This document shows, one piece after another, positions 11,175-23,149 of a stretch of DNA of 64,000 bases. How positions within the stretch are numbered: the first letter of the stretch is position 1; every line of letters starts with the position of its first letter. The DNA lies in NCBI GenBank assembly GCA_963555705.1, contig OY743190.1, positions 18,483,491 to 18,547,490 of the forward strand. The letters run 5' to 3'. The position numbers and the translations under genes are program-made. This DNA comes from Ligustrum vulgare (Eukaryota; Streptophyta; Magnoliopsida; Lamiales; Oleaceae). Below the pieces are notes generated by a model. The model made no database searches, was not told where the DNA came from, and saw only the letters and a list, made by a program, of their open reading frames with translations.

Positions 11175-11585
11175 CGGGCATCCGAGACTTTTCCACTTGC
11201 AAATTCAGAAACGGTAAATACTAAGGACGTCAAGTAAGTAAACTTCCCCCTATTTTCATCAAAGTTGAATGTAAATGTGAAATTTATGTGTAAATGACTG
11301 TCTTGCAACTTACTTGCTTTGATGAATTTCATTTACTTTGTGAAAGTATATGTTATTATGAAGAATGTTCAAGCATGCACATTATCATGTCATTGCATCA
11401 TCAAGCATGCATTGGCATCGAAATTGGGAAGTGAAATGTTTCTAAATGAAAGAAATGTGTCAAGGTGGAAGTTTGTTCAAAAAGTTATGTATCCCAAGTT
11501 TTTTAAAGAAAGAATGGGTGTACTTCTGGTTCATGAAAGTTGCGAGTGGGAAATGGGGCGTGGGGGACCGGCGTACCCGAATTAT

Positions 11586-11723
11586 GTCGCTTTGCGACAG
11601 AATGTTCAACCGTTTACGGTGGACTGTTAAACAGCTTTGTGGTGGGAAAGTGAATGTTAAACCGCTGTGCGGTGGGAAAGTGAATGTTAAACCGCTTTGC
11701 GGTGGAAATGTGAATGTTAATCT
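11586..11723 (+). repeat. Array of mini-hairpins and 30-bp tandem repeats in the LTR
   Basis: Two small perfect palindromes, GTCGCtttGCGAC (11586-11598) and ACCGTttACGGT (11609-11620), precede three 30-bp units near 11632, 11662 and 11692. Each unit is built round CCGCtttGCGG or a variant, followed by 'tggg aaagtgaatgttaaa'. The 3' LTR has three units (21067-21156) and the nested solo LTR has two (from 17938). Each could form a 4-5 bp stem in DNA or RNA. Confidence 0.85.
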
Positions 11724-12522
11724 GGTTCCAAATAAGTAATTTCCCACTGTATTCTGATTGACTAGAAGTTACACCAAGTGAGCTCACGATGGAAATGAAG
11801 TGAAAGTTTTGAAATGTCAAGTGAAAGTTTTGAAATGTTAAGTGGAAGTTTGAAAAGTTTGAATGTTCTGGAAAGTAAAGAAAAAGGGGATACATGTATG
11901 GAAATTTTTAAAGCATTCATGTCATAAGCATGCATTCATGCATACAGTTTACTTACTGAGCTTTAGCTCACCCCAATCCCTCCCCAACATTTCAGGTGAT
12001 GAACGCTAGGTGATCTGAGGAGAGCACTTGGTGACAGACTCAGGCAGTACCCGAAATTTGTTATTTCTTCAAAATTTAATTAAGGAATTTTCATAAGTTT
12101 TCATTGGGTATTCTTTAATCTTTCGTTATTTAAATGGTTTTGGTTGGAATTAGTTTAAATAAGTTATGATACTTCTAGTATTGTTTATATTATCACTTAT
12201 TTCTCTGAATTGTAGTTTATTGAGATAAAATTTTGTGTTGAGGAGTTTGGGAATTAATGTTGGAGTTAAATTTTGGAATTTTGGTTGGATGTTGAATGTT
12301 GGATTTAAATGGGTTGAGAATTGTGTATATATTGTAGGTATGATGTCCCTCTACAGGTTGGCTATGTCCAAGTTATAGAGGAGACTCTGCCGAAATTTTT
12401 GTAAAATTTTTATAATAGTAAATGAAACGTTTAAGTGTTTTAAACAATTATTTCCGCATATAATGTGAATGGAAGTTAACACGCCTAGGTTTAATATTCT
12501 TGAACTTGGGGTGTTACATTTT

Positions 12523-12534
12523 TGGTATCAGAGC
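12523..12534 (+). other. Primer binding site, initiator-Met tRNA type
   Basis: TGGTATCAGAGC lies four bases after the end of the 5' LTR. It is the standard complement of the plant initiator methionine tRNA 3' end, used to prime minus-strand cDNA in most plant gypsy and copia elements. It fixes the plus orientation of the element. Confidence 0.95.
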
Positions 12535-13132
12535 TAAGAGTTTTAAAAGCGATTCTGTAGACTTTTAAAAATTATTTGAAATGGTTTGGGTACTGAGTCA
12601 CGCCTCAAGTGCATCTTCCTCGATCATCTGGTAAGTTAATTTTGTTTAAATTATGAAATGTTAATTGATATTACAATTGTTGAAAACTCTTGCATGTAAT
12701 TTGTAATGTCGTAAAGTGAAAGGTTAAGAATGTTATTAGTGAATATGACTAGTATATCTTGGTTATGTTAATGAGGAAGTGAAAAGGAAATGGTTATTAA
12801 AAATTTGGGTGTTGTTTTAGTTCTTTTTGTGAAATAAGAAATGGATATGAATGGTATATCGGCACGAGAGTATACAGTGTCCAAACGAGAAACTGAAAAG
12901 TCAACGAACTTAGTATTAAGCACTTATCGTGTTTGATATCAGGACTACCCACTCATTTGGTAGTCCCACAGTTATAGGAAAATTGATTTACCCATTTCAG
13001 TAGTTGGAGACCAAGTTTATATTGTCAACGCCATTTGAAGAATTGTTGAACTAAAGTTATGCGTTGAGAAATTCCCCAACCATGGTGAATGGGAAGGATT
13101 AGATGATAGATCTCATAACACTGAATACCCAC

Positions 13133-13649
13133 AAACTTGATGTCATAATAGGAATGGAATGATTATTAAGGTATAAGGTTTCAATCACTGGCTACGTTAA
13201 GGTGGTATTTAAACCTCCAAATGAAACCATTTTCGTTTTGTTGAAGTAAAGGTGAAACTTCTATTTCGATATTATCAGTGGTGAAGGCTCGTCAATTGAT
13301 GAATAAGAGTTATTAAGCCTACCTGGTAACAATAATTGAAGTGTTTAAGGTGAATACTTCTCTCGAACAAATTTTTGTTATTCGAGAATGGCTAAAGATG
13401 TTCTCAGAAAATCTCTGTGATTTACCACCTAAAAGAGAAATTAAATTCGTCATCGATTAAGTGCGCAACTCTAGTATCCAAGGTATAATGTCGGATGGCT
13501 CATTCGTAACTTAAAAGAGCTCAAAGTGCAACTATAGAATCTCATGGACAAATGTTTTGTTCGACCTAGCTTTTTGCCATGGGGTGCTCAGGAGCTATAC
13601 ATGAAGAAGAAAGATGGTTTTATGAGACTTTGCATAATTGATTTTAGAC
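13133..13649 (+). pseudogene. Gypsy protease and early RT remnants
   Basis: At about 13133-13246 the frame reads KLDVIIGME, a stop, then LLRYKVSITGYVKVVFKPPN. This is the end of a Ty3/gypsy retropepsin (family pattern LDVILGMDWL). At 13370-13450 WLKMFSENLCDLPPKREIKF matches the spacer before RT. From 13518 comes ELKVQL, a stop, NLMDKCFVRPSFLPWGAQ and KKKDGFMRLCI, the first strands of gypsy RT (family pattern LLDKGFIRPSxSPWGAPVLFVKKKDGSxRLCIDYR). The catalytic YxDD part of RT is absent. Sequence 12540-13130 has no recognisable gag. Confidence 0.85.
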
Positions 13650-15594
13650 ATGGCAAAACCAGTTTTATGAAGTTGTGATGAGATGTTGAGATTATGAGTT
13701 ATATGATTTTATTGAGACTTCTATGAGAAAAATTATGAAATTTGAGATTTAAAGATTTGATTCTTAATTATTGGGAATTAAGGAATGGATATTACGTTTG
13801 ATTAAGTGAATTATTCCTCTATTTTGAGAGAAAATTATAATGTTGTTTGGTCTTGTAACTAAGAAATTTTGGGATTATGATTTGTGTCATATATTTATAA
13901 GTATGACTAATGGGTGATCATTTGAGCCGTTTAATGTATTGAAGGAAGTGAAATATTGATATTGGAAACTATGATTCGAAATTGTTATGTTGAAGAATTA
14001 AGAATTGATTTTCTGGGATATCAAGGTATACATGAAGTTATGTGATGACTAGATGCGTATATTGGGAAATGTCAAGTCATATTTTGAAAAGATGAGTGAA
14101 GACAAATGTTATGGCATTATTGGAAAGAATTTTAATTATTCTTAGGAACTTGTTGATTTTTACTGAGAAATGATCACTTATATTGGAAAACATTATAAAT
14201 TATGATGGTAAGTGATAATACTGTTGATTTATTTTGGAAGTTGATTGGTAGATGATGTGTTAAAGATTTGGTTATTTACATGCAATATGATTATTTGGGA
14301 AAGTCAGTTATCATTATTGGGAGATATTGAAAGTATTTTATAGTGAGATGCCTTAAAGGAGTAACCATTTATTCGAAATGAGAATTTGGGGACATATGAT
14401 TGAAGGTTTGGGATTATGTGAGATAATGATGATTGTCATAAGGTCATTTGAATATAAAAGGTACAAGAGATAATTATAAGGAATAATGCGATTGCTCTTA
14501 TGGTGAGAACTGAAGGTGACAATGTATTGAGATTATGAAATAAGTTGACTTTCCATGAATAAGTTATGCTATATTTGGTTTTAAGTGGAATTCGAAGAAA
14601 GATGAATCTCAGTCATGGAAAATAAATCAGGTTTCATCGTAATTTGAATGATTCGCTGATGTACGTTAAGTTTTCATTGATGATACTAAAATATCATATG
14701 AGAGATTGTTGGATGAAATTGATGAAAGAAACTTTATCAGGTCCTAGATTTGTACAAGTATTGCAGAAGTAATGCATCTAATCGGAGGAAAGTTTATGAT
14801 AGTACATACCATGAAATTGTGGAGATTATTATTGATGGTATCTTGATTCAAAAATAAGAAATGAAATTTTAGGCAATTGTCCTTGTGGATAGGATTTGTG
14901 GAAAATGAGAATAAGACTTCACAATGATTATTTATTATGGAGTAGTCGGCAGAAAGAGTGACAATGGCAGAGTCCAAGATTTATTGAGTTTGAGAGATTG
15001 ATATAAAATCTTAGTGAGTATATTGACATAAAAGGTTCGTGTGAAGGATATGATGGTTATTATGTTGTAATCTTAGAGAGATTGATATGATTAATTGAGG
15101 TCAGCTGTGTGACTTTTACTTATAATGAGATTGTATCTTTGGGTTAAGTAAATTTGATGAGGAATTCTATATGAATCACAAAAGTTTTATTCATTGGTGA
15201 TAGGTCAAGGATTTATTTATGAAATAATTGGTTAGAATATTGTTCTTATGATAATTTTGAAAGCATGGATTTTTTTAGTTAGTACCTTGGCTTTAGTTTT
15301 AAGATGAGTGTATGATGCTGAATATTTGATTACAATATATATGTATGGGTTACAGGAGTTAAGTTGATCCTCCAATTTTAAAAGAAATGTCAGCATGTTC
15401 AAAAAGAATTTCGTTTGTGAATCTTTTCAGAAAGATTCTGTCATAGTTTTAGTATTTCTACTGTATATTTTGGTATAGACGTCAAATTTCACTAATGCTG
15501 GATTATAAAGTCTTATTTTAGTCAATCTTCTTGATTTTAGTTTTAGAATGTGATCAATCAATATATATATTAAGGTTTAGACGTTAGAATAGAT
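13650..15594 (+). other. Unrecognisable C-poor interior of the gypsy element
   Basis: This stretch should hold the rest of RT, RNase H and most of integrase, but no conserved motif is found in any frame. The plus strand is strikingly poor in C and rich in A, T and G, unlike its complement. It is either pol mutated beyond recognition or non-coding filler as in LARD-like elements. No other feature is seen. Confidence 0.5.
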
Positions 15595-15659
15595 CCTATG
15601 AAAGGCTGGAAAGAGAAAGTTAGTGAATGGATTCATAAGTGGGATAATGTCGGTTGATG

Positions 15660-16085
15660 GTCTCCTACAACAATAGCTATCAAGCTTCGATCCGTATTGA
15701 GTACTGTACAATAGGAAGTGTAAATCGTCAGTTCACGAGGGTGAGCAAGGAGAAAGAATAATTATTGGGTCTAGAAATAGTACAACAGACAATATAAATT
15801 ATAGAGTGATCTGTCGATGGATGAGAACTACTAAGAGTAGACAGAAGAACTATGCTGACAAAAGAAGGGAACCATTGGAATTCGCCGCATGTGATATGAT
15901 CTTCTTGAAAGTAACTCCTACGAAAGAGTCATGAGATTCGAGAAGAAGGTTGAGCCTTTTTTATTGACCCTTTGAGAGGCTAGAAATGATGAGTGACCTA
16001 ATTTATTTGATTGCATTGCTACCAAAACCATCTGGGATACAAATGGTGTTTTACGTCTTATTGTTGAGGAAGTACATTTCGGATC
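15660..16085 (+). pseudogene. Gypsy integrase remnant (5' of the nested LTR)
   Basis: SYNNSYQASIR near 15660-15700 matches the integrase core end (family FAYNNSYQASIGMAP). Near 15840-15915 RRTMLTKEG and, in another frame, NYADKRREPLEF with FLKVTP match the segment after the core (RQKSYADxRRRPLEFxxGDxVFLKVSP). Near 15995-16085 LIALLPKPSGIQMVF and LLLRKYISD follow. The reading is cut at 16085 by the solo LTR and continues at 18831. Several frameshifts are present. Confidence 0.85.
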
Positions 16086-18825
16086 TGTAAGACCGCTTTT
16101 CATTTCTCGTGCAATTTTAAATTTCACGTAATACTGTGATGAATGTTATTATAAATTATGATTTTTTTGATCTTTAATGTCTATAATTGAAATTATTTTT
16201 GCAGTGGAAGAACTTGGACGCCGGCTCGATCAATGTACCAATTTGAAAGATTATAAATTGGTTATTTAAATTAGTTACATGCAATTCTATCTAAATAATT
16301 GTTTTATTGCCTCAGCACGTTATTTTCTATTTTATTATGCCAATTTGAAATTTGGGGGAAAAGTGTTGTGTCAATCGAGGGTAAATAGAACTTATAAACT
16401 TACTTAAACAAAAGAGAAGAGTTGAGGGACTGATTTGCAAATTCCAAAAGATTAAAAACCTTAACCTAACCTAAATCACTCTCTCACTCACGCCTCTCCC
16501 TACTCGGTCTCTCCCTCTCCGCGCTGCTCTCCCTCTCGTCGCCTCTCCCTCGGCACTCCCTCGATCGCGACCTTCCCTCACCTTCGGCCACCACCATCAC
16601 CACCACCGTGCACCCCCACCACGGTAATACTCCTTTTCCCTTCCCCCTCTCTCGCGCACACACACACGCATGAAACCGCTGCACGGTTTTACACACACGG
16701 TTTTTTTTCACACACACACCCACTCACACACATACACAATTTTATATGTTGAATTTTATGCATATATTGGTGTATATAGGAATTTAAAGTAAGTATATAT
16801 GTAACTTCCTCACAATTTTCAGATTTCTGTTCTTCTTGATTTTCGAAATTTACTTTAAATTAAGGATTTAATGGTGATATGTGTGTGAGTATTGATGTAT
16901 GGGAATGTGTATATTGTTATGTATGTATAGGTATGTGTGTATGCACCTTTCAGATTTGGTAATGGAAAATTTATATATGTAAATTTCAGATTTTATATAT
17001 ATATATCGATTCAAAGTTTTAGTTACAATTCAGAATTTGATTTTTGCTTAGATTTTTAAATCATAGATTGTCAAATTGATAATTTTGTTTGGAACCTTGA
17101 TGAATTATTTAAATTTTAATTGTAAATGTATAATGTTAAAGTTGTGAAATTTGGAGTTTAGTTAACTGTTTTTGGTAAAGGATTATGAAATTTGTATTTT
17201 GTAGGTTTAAGAATTTATTTGGAACTTTAAGATGGAATTTCAGATTTTGGAAACTATTAAAATGGGTTGTTTTGATTAATTTTAGTTAAATTGAGACCTT
17301 GATTATAATCTTACGTTTTTATGCATGTTAGGGATTTAGAATGTAATGTTTTTGGAGTTCGAAGCATGAAACTCTTTCTTATTTTATGTGCTTTAATCTA
17401 AACGTGAGGTCACATTGTAAATTAAAAGTTATACTTATTAATGAATGTGAACAATTAGGATATTTGGTACATTGACGTCACGGGCATCCGAGACTTTTCC
17501 ACTTGCAAATTCAGAAACGGTAAATTACTAAGGATTGCAGGTAAGTAAACTTCCCCCTATTTTCATCAAAGTTGAATGTAAATGTGAAAGTTATGTGTAA
17601 ATGATTGTCTTGCAACTTACGTGCTTTGATGAATTTCATTTACTTTATGAAAGCATATGTCATTGAGAAGAATGTTTAAGCATGCACATTATCATGTCAT
17701 TGCATCATCGAGCATGCATTGGCATCGAAATTGGGAAGTCAAATGCTTTTAAAATGAAAGAAATGTGTCAAAATGCAAGTTTGTTCAAAAGTTATGTATC
17801 CCAAGTTTTTAAGAATGAATGGGTGTACTTCTAGTTCATGAAAGTTGCGAGTGGGAAATGGGGCGCGGGGGACTGGCGTACCCGAATTAAGTCGCTTTGC
17901 GACGGAATGTTCAACCGTTTACGGTGGACTGTTAAACCGCTTTGCGGTGGGAAAGTGAATGTTAAACCGCTTTGCGGTGGAAATGTGAATGTTAATCTGG
18001 TTCCAAATAAGTAATTGCCCACTGTATTCTGATTGACTAGAAGTTACATCAAGTGAGCTCACGATGGAAATGAAGTGGAAGTTTTGAAATGTCAAGTGAA
18101 AGTTTTGAAATGTTAAGTGATAGTTTAAAAAGTTTGAATGTTCTGGAAAGTAAAGAAAAATGGGATACATATATGGAAATTTTTAAAGCATTCATGTCAT
18201 AAGCATGCATTCATGCATAAAGTTTACTTACTGGGCTTTAGCTCACCCCAATCCCTCTCCAACATTTCAGGTGATGAAAGTTAGGTGATCCGAGGAGAGC
18301 ATTTGGCGGCTGACTCAGACAGTACTAATAAATTCTATTTCTTTTAAGAATAAATGAAGGGCTTTCTCAAATTAATTAATTGGTTATTCTTTTAATTGAT
18401 AAATTTTTTTGATTAGTTTGTCTGTTTTAGTCAAAATAAGTTATGGTATTTCCCTGTGATTAGTTTTTATCATGTTTCATGAGTTTATAAATTTATACTT
18501 CAAGTTATTTTGTTGAGGAGTTTGGGAAATTGATGTTGAAGTCGAATTTTGGAATTGTTGTTGGATGTTAAATGTTGGATTTGAATGGGTTGAGAATTTG
18601 CATATGTATTGTAGGTATGATGTCCCTCTACAGGTTGGTTATGTCCAAGTTATAGAGGAGACTCTGCCGAAATTTCTATAAAATTTTAGAACAGAAAATG
18701 AAAACGTTGAAGTTTCTAAATGATTTGTTTCCGCATTTTAATGTTTAAAAAATTTATTTCCGCATATAATGTGAATGGAAGTTAACACGCCTAGGTTTTA
18801 AAATTTTTGAACTTGGGGTGTTACA
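16086..18825 (+). mobile_element. Nested solo LTR, 2740 bp, TSD ggatc
   Basis: It starts TGTAAGACCG and ends GGGGTGTTACA. The duplication ggatc flanks it exactly (16081-16085 and 18826-18830). It is homologous along its length to the outer LTRs but clearly more diverged (roughly 90% in the part compared by eye), so it belongs to a sister subfamily. Removing it and one TSD restores the integrase reading across the junction (KYISD then PSHIL). It carries two instead of three 30-bp hairpin units. Confidence 0.95.
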
Positions 18826-19012
18826 GGATCCCTCTCATATTCTCAGCTATGAGTCACTTAATCTTCGTAAGGATCTAACTTATGATGAAGCACCTGTGAG
18901 AATCCTAATGAGAGCAGGCAAAGAACTTAGAAGGAAGAAGATAACACTAACTGAAGTCCTTTTGGAGAAATCATGTAGTGGAAGAGATTACTTGAGAACG
19001 CAATGATGAAAT
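18826..19012 (+). pseudogene. Gypsy integrase C-terminal (chromovirus-type) tail
   Basis: The frame reads DPSHILSYESLNLRKDLTYD, then EAPVRIL and KELRRKKITLTEVLLE, and stops after about 60 residues. It matches the chromovirus integrase tail (DPSHVL ... LTYEExPVxILDRxxKxLRxKxIxLVKVLW). The conserved W at the end has become an E/K-type change and the frame then closes. The upstream part lies before 16085. This was the last protein-coding part of the element. Confidence 0.85.
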
Positions 19013-19065
19013 GCATGCCAAGTATTCATTTTGGTAAATTCTAATTTCGAGGACGAAATTTCTTT

Positions 19066-19081
19066 TAGGGGGGTAAGGAAT
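19066..19081 (+). other. Polypurine tract of the gypsy element
   Basis: AGGGGGGTAAGGAAT directly precedes the 3' LTR. The 'cgaggacgaaatttc' stretch just upstream (near 19048) is the usual plant gypsy context for the second-strand primer. This confirms the LTR boundary at 19082. Confidence 0.9.
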
Positions 19082-21954
19082 TGTAATACCGTGTTTCATT
19101 GTTACATGCATCTTTAAATCCAGTGACATTTATATTAATGTTATTATAAATTTTAAATTTGATAAATTTTATGTCATTGATTTGAATTATTTTGCAGTGG
19201 AAGGACTTAAATAGAAAGTTCATAAATTGTCCATGTGCAGTTTTATTTGTGATTATTAACGTTATTTATTAATCTTGTTCTTTTCTATTTAATTAAGTTG
19301 AAAGTGGCATAAATTGTGTTAAATGGGAATTGGGGAAAGTTTAGTGGCACTCTGAATTTTATTTGAGGGATGTGGACTTAAATTACCTATTTATGAGAAT
19401 CGAAGGACTGATTTGCAATTAACAAAGTTTACATTTAAAATCCTAAACCTAAACCTCATTCCTCTTTCTCTCACGCCCGCTCTCTCTCTCGCGATTTCTC
19501 ACTCTCTGTCTCGGCTCTCTCGATCTCCTACCTCTCTGCCTCTCTCGCCGCTCTTTCACCTCACACACTCAACCAGCGCTGCTCATCCCTTCCGCCGGCG
19601 ATGTCGCCTGCGCCACCACCACCCGGTAACCCTCCCCTTCCCTCGTTCCTTTCGCCGGCAGTGCACACACCCGGCACAAAACACACAGCACACGCACTAC
19701 ACACACACACACTCACACACACATATATGCGTATTGATGTATATATATGTTGAGTGTATGTATATAGGCTAAGATTTTCAGATTTCAAAATAGGTAGATT
19801 TCGAATTTTAAATGTTAATTTGGGATTTGAATAATGTTTATATATGTATGTATAGATGTATATGTGTGTGTGTTCATGGATGTACATAAGTTCACCACTA
19901 TTTTCAGATTGAAATTTTATGAATTTAATCTGCCTTGTTGAGATGTTAGTTTAAATTGGAATTTTAGCTGAAATTTCAACAGTGAGGTCGTTCAAAGTAA
20001 GTTTTCAAATGTCGAAAAATGTTTAATTTCATTTTTGAGCTAGAAAGGGGTAAATTTCGAAATTGGGAAATATGATATAAAGGATTACATTGATTCTCAG
20101 ACCTGGTAATGATTCTCCAGAGTTATGAAATTTTGGAATTTAATTGGTTTAATTGACAACTGTTTTGAGAGTTTTGTTTTCAGATTTAAAAATGTTGGAA
20201 AAATACTTGGTTTAAAATTGAGTTAGTTTAATTGAGTTTATGTTATTCTGGGTAAATTTGAGGACTTCGAATTTATGAAATTAGCTAAGTGCTTAAATTT
20301 TTAACTCTTGGATTGAAGTTTGTATTTTGTAGATTTAAGAATTTATTTGGAACTTTAAATTGGAATTTCAGATTTGGAAACTATCGAAATGGTTTGTTCT
20401 GATTAGTTTTAGTTAAATCAAGACCTTGATTATAATCTTACATTCTTATGCATGTTAGGGATTTAATTAGAATGTAATGTTTTGGGAATTGGAAGCATGG
20501 AACTCTTTCTTGTTTTATTTGTTTTAATCTAAACGTAAGGTCACACTGTTAATTAAAAGTTATACTTATTAATGAATGTGAACAATTAGGATATTTGGTA
20601 CATTGACGTCACGGGCATCCGAGACTTTTCCACTTGCAAATTCAGAAACGGTAAATACTAAGGACGTCAAGTAAGTAAACTTCCCCCTATTTCATCAAAG
20701 TTAAATGTAAATGTGAAAGTTATGTGTAAATGACTGTCTTGCAACTTACTTACTTTGATGAATTTCATTTACTTTGTGAAAGTATATGTTATTATGAAGA
20801 ATGTTCAAGCATGCACATTATCATGTCATTGCATCATCAAGCATGCATTGGCATCGAAATTGGGAAGTGAAATGTTTTTAAATGAAAGAAATGTGTCAAG
20901 GTGCAAGTTTGTTCAAAAAGTTATGTATCCCAAGTTTTTTAAAGAAAGAATGGGTGTACTTCTAGTTCATGAAAGTTGCGAGTGGGAAATGGGACGCGGG
21001 GGACCGGCGTACCCAAATTAAGTCGCTTTGCGACGGAATGTTCAACCGTTTACGGTGGACTGTTAAACCGCTTTGCGGTGGGGAAGTGAATATTAAACCG
21101 CTGTGCGGTGGGAAAGTGAATGTTAAACCGCTTTGCTGTGAAAATGTGAATGTTAATCTGGTTCCAAATAAGTAATTTCCCACTGTATTCTGATTGACTA
21201 GAAGTTACACCAAGTGAGCTCACGATGGAAATGAAGTGAAAGTTTTGAAATGTCAAGTGAAAGTTTTGAAATGTTAAGTGGAAGTTTGAAAAGTTTGAAT
21301 GTTCTGGAAAGTAAAGAAAAAGGGGATAAATGTGTGGAAATTTTTAAAGCATTCATGTCATAAGCATGCATTCATGCATACAGTTTACTTACTGAGCTTT
21401 AGCTCACCCCAATCCCTCCCCAACATTTCAGGTGATGAACGTTAGGTGATCTGAGGAGAGCACTTGGTGACAGACTCAGGCAGTACCCGAAATTTGTTAT
21501 TTCTTCAAAATTTAATTAAGGAATTTTCATAAGTTTTCATTGGGTATTCTTTAATCTTTCGTTATTTAAATGGTTTTGGTTGGAATTAGTTTAAATAAGT
21601 TATGATACTTCTGGTATTGTTTATATTATCACTTATTTCTCTGAATTGTAGTTTATTGAGATAAAATTTTGTGTTGAGGAGTTTGGGAATTAATGTTGGA
21701 GTTAAATTTTGGAATTTTGGTTGGATGTTGAATGTTGGATTTAAATGGGTTGAGAATTGTGTATATATTGTAGGTATGATGTCCCTCTACAGGTTGGCTA
21801 TGTCCAAGTTATAGAGGAGACTCTGCCGAAATTTTTGTAAAATTTTTATAATAGTAAATGAAACGTTTAAGTATTTTAAACAATTATTTCCGCATATAAT
21901 GTGAATGAAAGTTAACACGCCTAGGTTTAATATTCTTGAACTTGGGGTGTTACA
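19082..21954 (+). repeat. 3' LTR of the gypsy element (2873 bp)
   Basis: It begins TGTAATACCGTG and ends GGGGTGTTACA, then ataca. Aligned with the 5' LTR it differs by scattered single bases and a loss of about 24 bp just after 19209. It carries the TGACGTCA site (20604-20611), the two small palindromes (from 21022) and three 30-bp units. Confidence 0.95.
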
Positions 21955-22677
21955 ATACAATTAGCTACTTTGTAATGGTAGGATATTAGTCAATATAATA
22001 CCTTGACATCATTACAAATTTTAGTAGCCATCAGTTTTGGAAATATCAAATAGCAAACACGTATTCATATAAAGTATACTATCATTGTCATAAAATTTGA
22101 GCATAGAATGCACTATAACAAATATAACATCATGATTTTAAATTGATTTACATCATAGAATTTTTTTTATAACTATCATGAAACGATTGTGTTTAGCACA
22201 TACCGTGTTCATACGTGGACATCAACAATAAGTTGATAGTTTTTAATCCATAATATAGATTTAATATATAATACAATATTAAATGCAAATTCTATTTATT
22301 AATATTTATGCAAATCACTTGTTAATAGAACATACTTACAGGAATAAATTTTTGACCATCATTTCATCGTTAAGAACAATGATAAATATTGTGAGTCAAA
22401 AAAATAAAAACACCAGGTTACACTATTGCATATAAATCCTTGATAAAAATTTTATCATAAAACACAATTATGTAATGACAATTGTATTTAAAAAATCTGT
22501 TCGGTTATATAGTTAGATTCAATTATCAAAATAAATACAAGTTTCTGTACAAAATTATAACATTGTACGTGCCAGATCTGGAAAATTGGTCCAATATCCC
22601 AATGACAAGTAAACTTCTAAAAGAACGGTCAAGGTAATCGCCATTCTGCAAGAAAGTTCTGGAACCACTGACCTTTC

Positions 22678-22746
22678 CACACACATTATCTCTCTTCAAA
22701 TCACTTTTTAAAAATTGAAGAAAGAGAGAGAATGTGTGTTATTCAG
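22678..22746. repeat. Imperfect inverted repeat
   Basis: Left arm 'acacacattatctctcttc' and right arm 'gaagaaagagagagaatgt' are near-complements, separated by about 17 AT-rich bases. The arms differ by a short insertion. It could fold into a hairpin of about 20 bp. Origin unknown. Confidence 0.6.
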
Positions 22747-23149
22747 AAAGTTATTAGAGATTATAACATGACTCAAACAGGGGCTAAACATATCAATTTT
22801 TAACCAAATATTTTACCTTAAAAAGATTACAAAGTCAAATAAATCCAATTTATAAATTTCGCTGGCCGCCGAACACACACTAAAATTAAAATTTCACTGT
22901 TTCAATAAAATTTACAGAAATCAATTTACGTCAATCAATTATGCCCTAACAAAATAAGTATCTACTATACAAAAGTCAAAACGAAATGTTTAATAAATGA
23001 GCACATGATACATCATAAGAAAGATGGTTGAATTTGGAGTTCAACGCAAAAAACGGAGTGCAATTCGGATTTGTAGATCAAAAGTTATACACGTTTGAAG
23101 ACAATTACCTTTAAATAAAATACGGAATGACTAAATTGAAAGAAAAGTA

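Larger units (their letters stand above)
9621..12518 (+). repeat. 5' LTR of the gypsy element (2898 bp)
   Basis: It starts CGTAAAACCGTG (an altered TGTAATACCGTG) and ends GGGGTGTTACA. It contains a CT-rich segment near 10020-10150, a short (GT/CA)-rich stretch near 10240-10290, a TGACGTCA palindrome and an array of small hairpins near 11586-11723. Compared with the 3' LTR it keeps about 24 bp near 9750 that the 3' copy has lost. Promoter and poly(A) positions cannot be fixed by eye. Small ORFs here recur in all copies but look non-coding. Confidence 0.95.
9621..21954 (+). mobile_element. Complete Ty3/gypsy (chromovirus-like) LTR retrotransposon, 12.3 kb
   Basis: Two long LTRs (9621-12518 and 19082-21954) face the same way. 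They are flanked by the duplication ataca (9616-9620 and 21955-21959). An initiator-Met tRNA primer site follows the left LTR and a purine tract precedes the right LTR. The interior keeps protease, early RT and integrase fragments in plus orientation with a chromovirus-type C-terminal tail, all with stops and frameshifts. No gag is recognisable. About 2 kb between RT and integrase is unrecognisable, and a related solo LTR (16086-18825) sits inside the integrase end. In the stretches I compared by eye the LTRs are about 98% alike, although the interior is badly decayed. Confidence 0.95.

Noticed and set aside
9977..11895. ORFs recurring in both gypsy LTRs (and 17831-18170, 19413-21256)
   Set aside because: They recur because the LTRs are duplicated. 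Their translations are low-complexity and shift between frames among copies, so coding is not supported.
12523..12534. tRNA gene
   Set aside because: The tRNA-like match is only the 12-base primer complement. No tRNA cloverleaf was found anywhere in the window.
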